A DNA stretch of 6,752 nucleotides from Lichenicola sp964245345 (GTDB lineage Bacteria > Pseudomonadota > Alphaproteobacteria > Acetobacterales > Acetobacteraceae): the NCBI GenBank assembly GCA_964245345.1, contig CAXTMS010000191.1, forward strand, positions 1-6,752, written 5' to 3'. Shown here piece by piece: positions 5,662-6,752 of this stretch. The notes under the pieces are model-generated. The model saw only the letters and a program-made list of their open reading frames with translations, was not told the DNA's origin and searched no databases. Positions within the stretch are counted from its first letter, which is position 1. The number at the start of each line of letters is the position of its first letter. The position numbers and the translations under genes are program-made.

Positions 5662-5665
5662 CTCC
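5662..5665 (-). promoter_or_regulatory. Ribosome binding site of the minus-strand SDR
   Basis: GGAG on the minus strand lies 8 nt upstream of ATG 5653. This supports that start and allows the second SDR to be translated from an EAL-gene transcript. Confidence 0.6.
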
Positions 5666-5709
5666 GTGTGCCGCTGTAAATCGCGCCCTGCTCCCGGGGA
5701 TCGAACCGT

Positions 5710-6495
5710 TCAGCCAGGCGGCACCACCGGCACCGGCAGCGTTCCGAGCCCCGGGCGGGCGAACAGGTAGCCCTGGAACAGCGCGATGCCGAGGGCCTGC
5801 AGCGTGCGGTACTCTGCGACCTGCTCCACGCCTTCCGCCACCAGGGTGATGCCGAGCTCGCGGCACAGCCCGATCATGCTGCGCAGGATCGCCTGGCGCA
5901 CCGGATCGGCGTCGATGTCGCGGATCAGGTGCATGTCGAGCTTGAGGAGGTCCGGCTGGAAGCCGGCCAGCAGGTCGAGGTTGGAGAAGCCGGCGCCGAA
6001 ATCGTCGATCGCGACCTTGAAGCCCATGCCGCGATAGGAGGACACGATGTCGCGCAGGTGGCGCGGGTCGCGCAGGCGCTCGTTCTCGGTGATCTCGAAC
6101 AGGATCATGTGGTTGGGCAGGCCGGCCCGCTTGGCTGCGGCCAGGCTGCTGGCGAGGCAGCGCACCGGCTCGTAGATCGCGTTGGGGCTGAAGTTGATGG
6201 ACAGCATGGCGCCCCCGTCGCGCAGGCCCAGCCTGGCGGCGGTGTCGATGGCGGTGATGCGGCAAAGCTGCTCGAAGGCGTAGCGGTTGGTTCCGGTCAC
6301 CCGGGACAGGATCTCCCCGGCCCCTTCGCCATTGGTGCCGCGCACCAGCGCCTCGTGCGCGAACACCCGCCCCGTCGCGTCCAGGATCGGCTGGAATGCC
6401 ATCGCGATCGGGGTGTCGAAGCGGTCGCCCCGGCATCCGGCGCAGCCGGTTCCGGTCCGGCTGCTGGTGTCCGGGTCAAGAAAGATCGTGTCCAT
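5710..6495 (-). CDS. EAL-domain c-di-GMP phosphodiesterase, compact
   Basis: This protein probably hydrolyses c-di-GMP to pGpG in the cytoplasm. From ATG 6495 it has 261 residues and is essentially a lone EAL domain after a short N-terminus. EALVRG (48-53) holds the signature Glu48. The other metal and catalytic residues are all present: Asn101 (SINFSPN), Glu134 (FEITEN), Asp164-Asp165 (AIDDFGAG), Lys185 (LLKLD), Glu221 (VAEGVE) and Gln241 (FQGYLF). It should therefore be active. A CAGC (CxxC) motif at about 18-21 precedes the domain and could bind metal or sense redox state; that is inference. There is no membrane segment, GGDEF or PAS domain. The frame extends to an ATG at 6537 (275 aa), but that start has no ribosome site. 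The 6495 start has only a distant GAG, so either is possible. The second SDR follows 56 bp downstream on the same strand. Confidence 0.93.
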   Translation of the reverse strand: MDTIFLDPDTSSRTGTGCAGCRGDRFDTPIAMAFQPILDATGRVFAHEALVRGTNGEGAGEILSRVTGTNRYAFEQLCRITAIDTAARLGLRDGGAMLSINFSPNAIYEPVRCLASSLAAAKRAGLPNHMILFEITENERLRDPRHLRDIVSSYRGMGFKVAIDDFGAGFSNLDLLAGFQPDLLKLDMHLIRDIDADPVRQAILRSMIGLCRELGITLVAEGVEQVAEYRTLQALGIALFQGYLFARPGLGTLPVPVVPPG

Positions 6496-6623
6496 CGGCG
6501 TGCATCTCGCTGCGGGCGATAACCGGCAGCCTCGCATCGGTGGCTTAAAATAACGTAAAGACGGCGATCCGCCGCCGGCCTTGCCGTGTTGCTGCCATCA
6601 TGGCTGTCGAAGTTGGGCCGGTT

Positions 6624-6641
6624 CCGCGCCGCCCGGCGCGG
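6624..6641 (+). other. Perfect GC-rich hairpin in the leader of the exported-protein gene
   Basis: CCGCGCC (6624-6630), loop GCCC, then GGCGCGG (6635-6641) form a perfect 7-bp stem with a 4-nt loop. It ends 10 nt before the GGAG ribosome site and 24 nt before the ATG. It might affect translation or mark an upstream transcript end; no function is shown. Confidence 0.4.
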
Positions 6642-6651
6642 CCGCACCGAT

Positions 6652-6655
6652 GGAG
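6652..6655 (+). promoter_or_regulatory. Ribosome binding site of the 3'-truncated exported protein
   Basis: GGAG lies 10 nt upstream of ATG 6666. This is a little long but usable. A second ATG at 6650, in another frame, overlaps this site and has no ribosome site of its own. Confidence 0.5.
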
Positions 6656-6665
6656 AACCAACCCC

Positions 6666-6752
6666 ATGCGCACCCGCAACCGGATCGTTCCGGCCCTGGC
6701 GCTGCTCGGCTGCCTCGCCGCCGCCGGACAGGCGGTCGCCCAGCCCTACGGC
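6666..6752 (+). CDS. Exported protein, N-terminal part (3' truncated)
   Basis: Only 29 residues are in the window, and they form a textbook Sec signal peptide: a basic start with Arg at 2, 4 and 6, a hydrophobic core (IVPALALLGCLAAAG, 7-21), and an AVA-QP cut site after residue 25. The Cys at 16 lies inside the core and not in a lipobox position, so signal peptidase I is more likely than a lipoprotein pathway. The mature protein begins QPYG and then leaves the window, so its function cannot be given. GGAG lies 10 nt upstream. The gene is divergent from the EAL gene. Confidence 0.75.
   Translation, partial: MRTRNRIVPALALLGCLAAAGQAVAQPYG

Larger units (their letters stand above)
6496..6665. 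promoter_or_regulatory. Divergent intergenic region between EAL gene and exported protein
   Basis: These 170 bp should hold promoters for both outward-facing genes. The only AT-rich stretch is TTAAAATAACGTAAAG (6544-6559), which could supply a -10 for the leftward EAL gene. No full promoter pair could be assigned. A strong hairpin (6624-6641) and a GGAG ribosome site (6652-6655) lie near the rightward gene. If the EAL protein starts at 6537, the region shrinks to 128 bp. Confidence 0.45.

Noticed and set aside
5692..5712. Minus-strand GGTTCGATCCCCGG, similar to a tRNA T-arm
   Set aside because: The flanking bases do not form the 5-bp T-stem, there is no acceptor, D-arm or anticodon arm, and it overlaps the end of the EAL gene. 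It is taken as chance.
5654..6436. Upstream extension of the minus-strand SDR frame through the EAL gene region
   Set aside because: It is the wrong frame of the EAL gene. The SDR has its own ATG at 5653 with a good ribosome site.

Overview
The window is about 70% GC by eye, with dense genes on both strands and many long spurious open frames, as expected at this base composition. The gene families present (a DUF6481-like Ala/Glu/Arg protein, GGDEF and EAL proteins, several SDR reductases) and the leader style suggest an alphaproteobacterium, most likely of Rhodospirillales/Acetobacteraceae type. That placement is inference from gene families; no marker gene is present.

Layout, left to right: (1) 1-440 (+), the 3' end of a DegT/DnrJ/EryC1/StrS sugar aminotransferase. 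(2) 448-1557 (-), a membrane-anchored GGDEF diguanylate cyclase, tail to tail with gene 1. (3) 1558-1762, a divergent control region with an AT-rich island and a 9-bp direct repeat. (4) 1763-2161 (+), a small exported proline-rich protein of unknown function. (5) 2190-3317 (-), an NAD(P)-dependent thioester/fatty-acyl reductase-like extended SDR, separated from gene 4 by a GC-rich hairpin. (6) 3407-3817 (+), a charged helical DUF6481-like protein. (7) 3814-4656 (+), an SDR of retinol-dehydrogenase type; its only start that keeps the cofactor-binding motif appears to be a CTG overlapping the stop of gene 6. (8) 4541-5653 (-), a second SDR with a long C-terminal region whose last codons overlap the end of gene 7 antisense by 116 bp. 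(9) 5710-6495 (-), a compact EAL-domain c-di-GMP phosphodiesterase with all catalytic residues, upstream of gene 8 on the same strand. (10) 6666-6752 (+), the signal peptide of an exported protein that runs off the window.

Two themes can be supported. First, the window holds an enzyme that makes c-di-GMP (GGEEF, with no allosteric RxxD site) and one that breaks it down (EAL), in separate transcription units. Second, three NAD(P)-dependent reductases lie close together, which could point to lipid, aldehyde or polyketide chemistry, but no substrate can be read from the sequence. Nothing amounts to a clearly new system. The points most worth checking are the apparent CTG start, the antisense overlap of the two SDR genes, and the repeat in the cyclase leader. 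No rRNA, tRNA, CRISPR array or insertion sequence was seen, and no stretch longer than about 205 bases lacks a gene.
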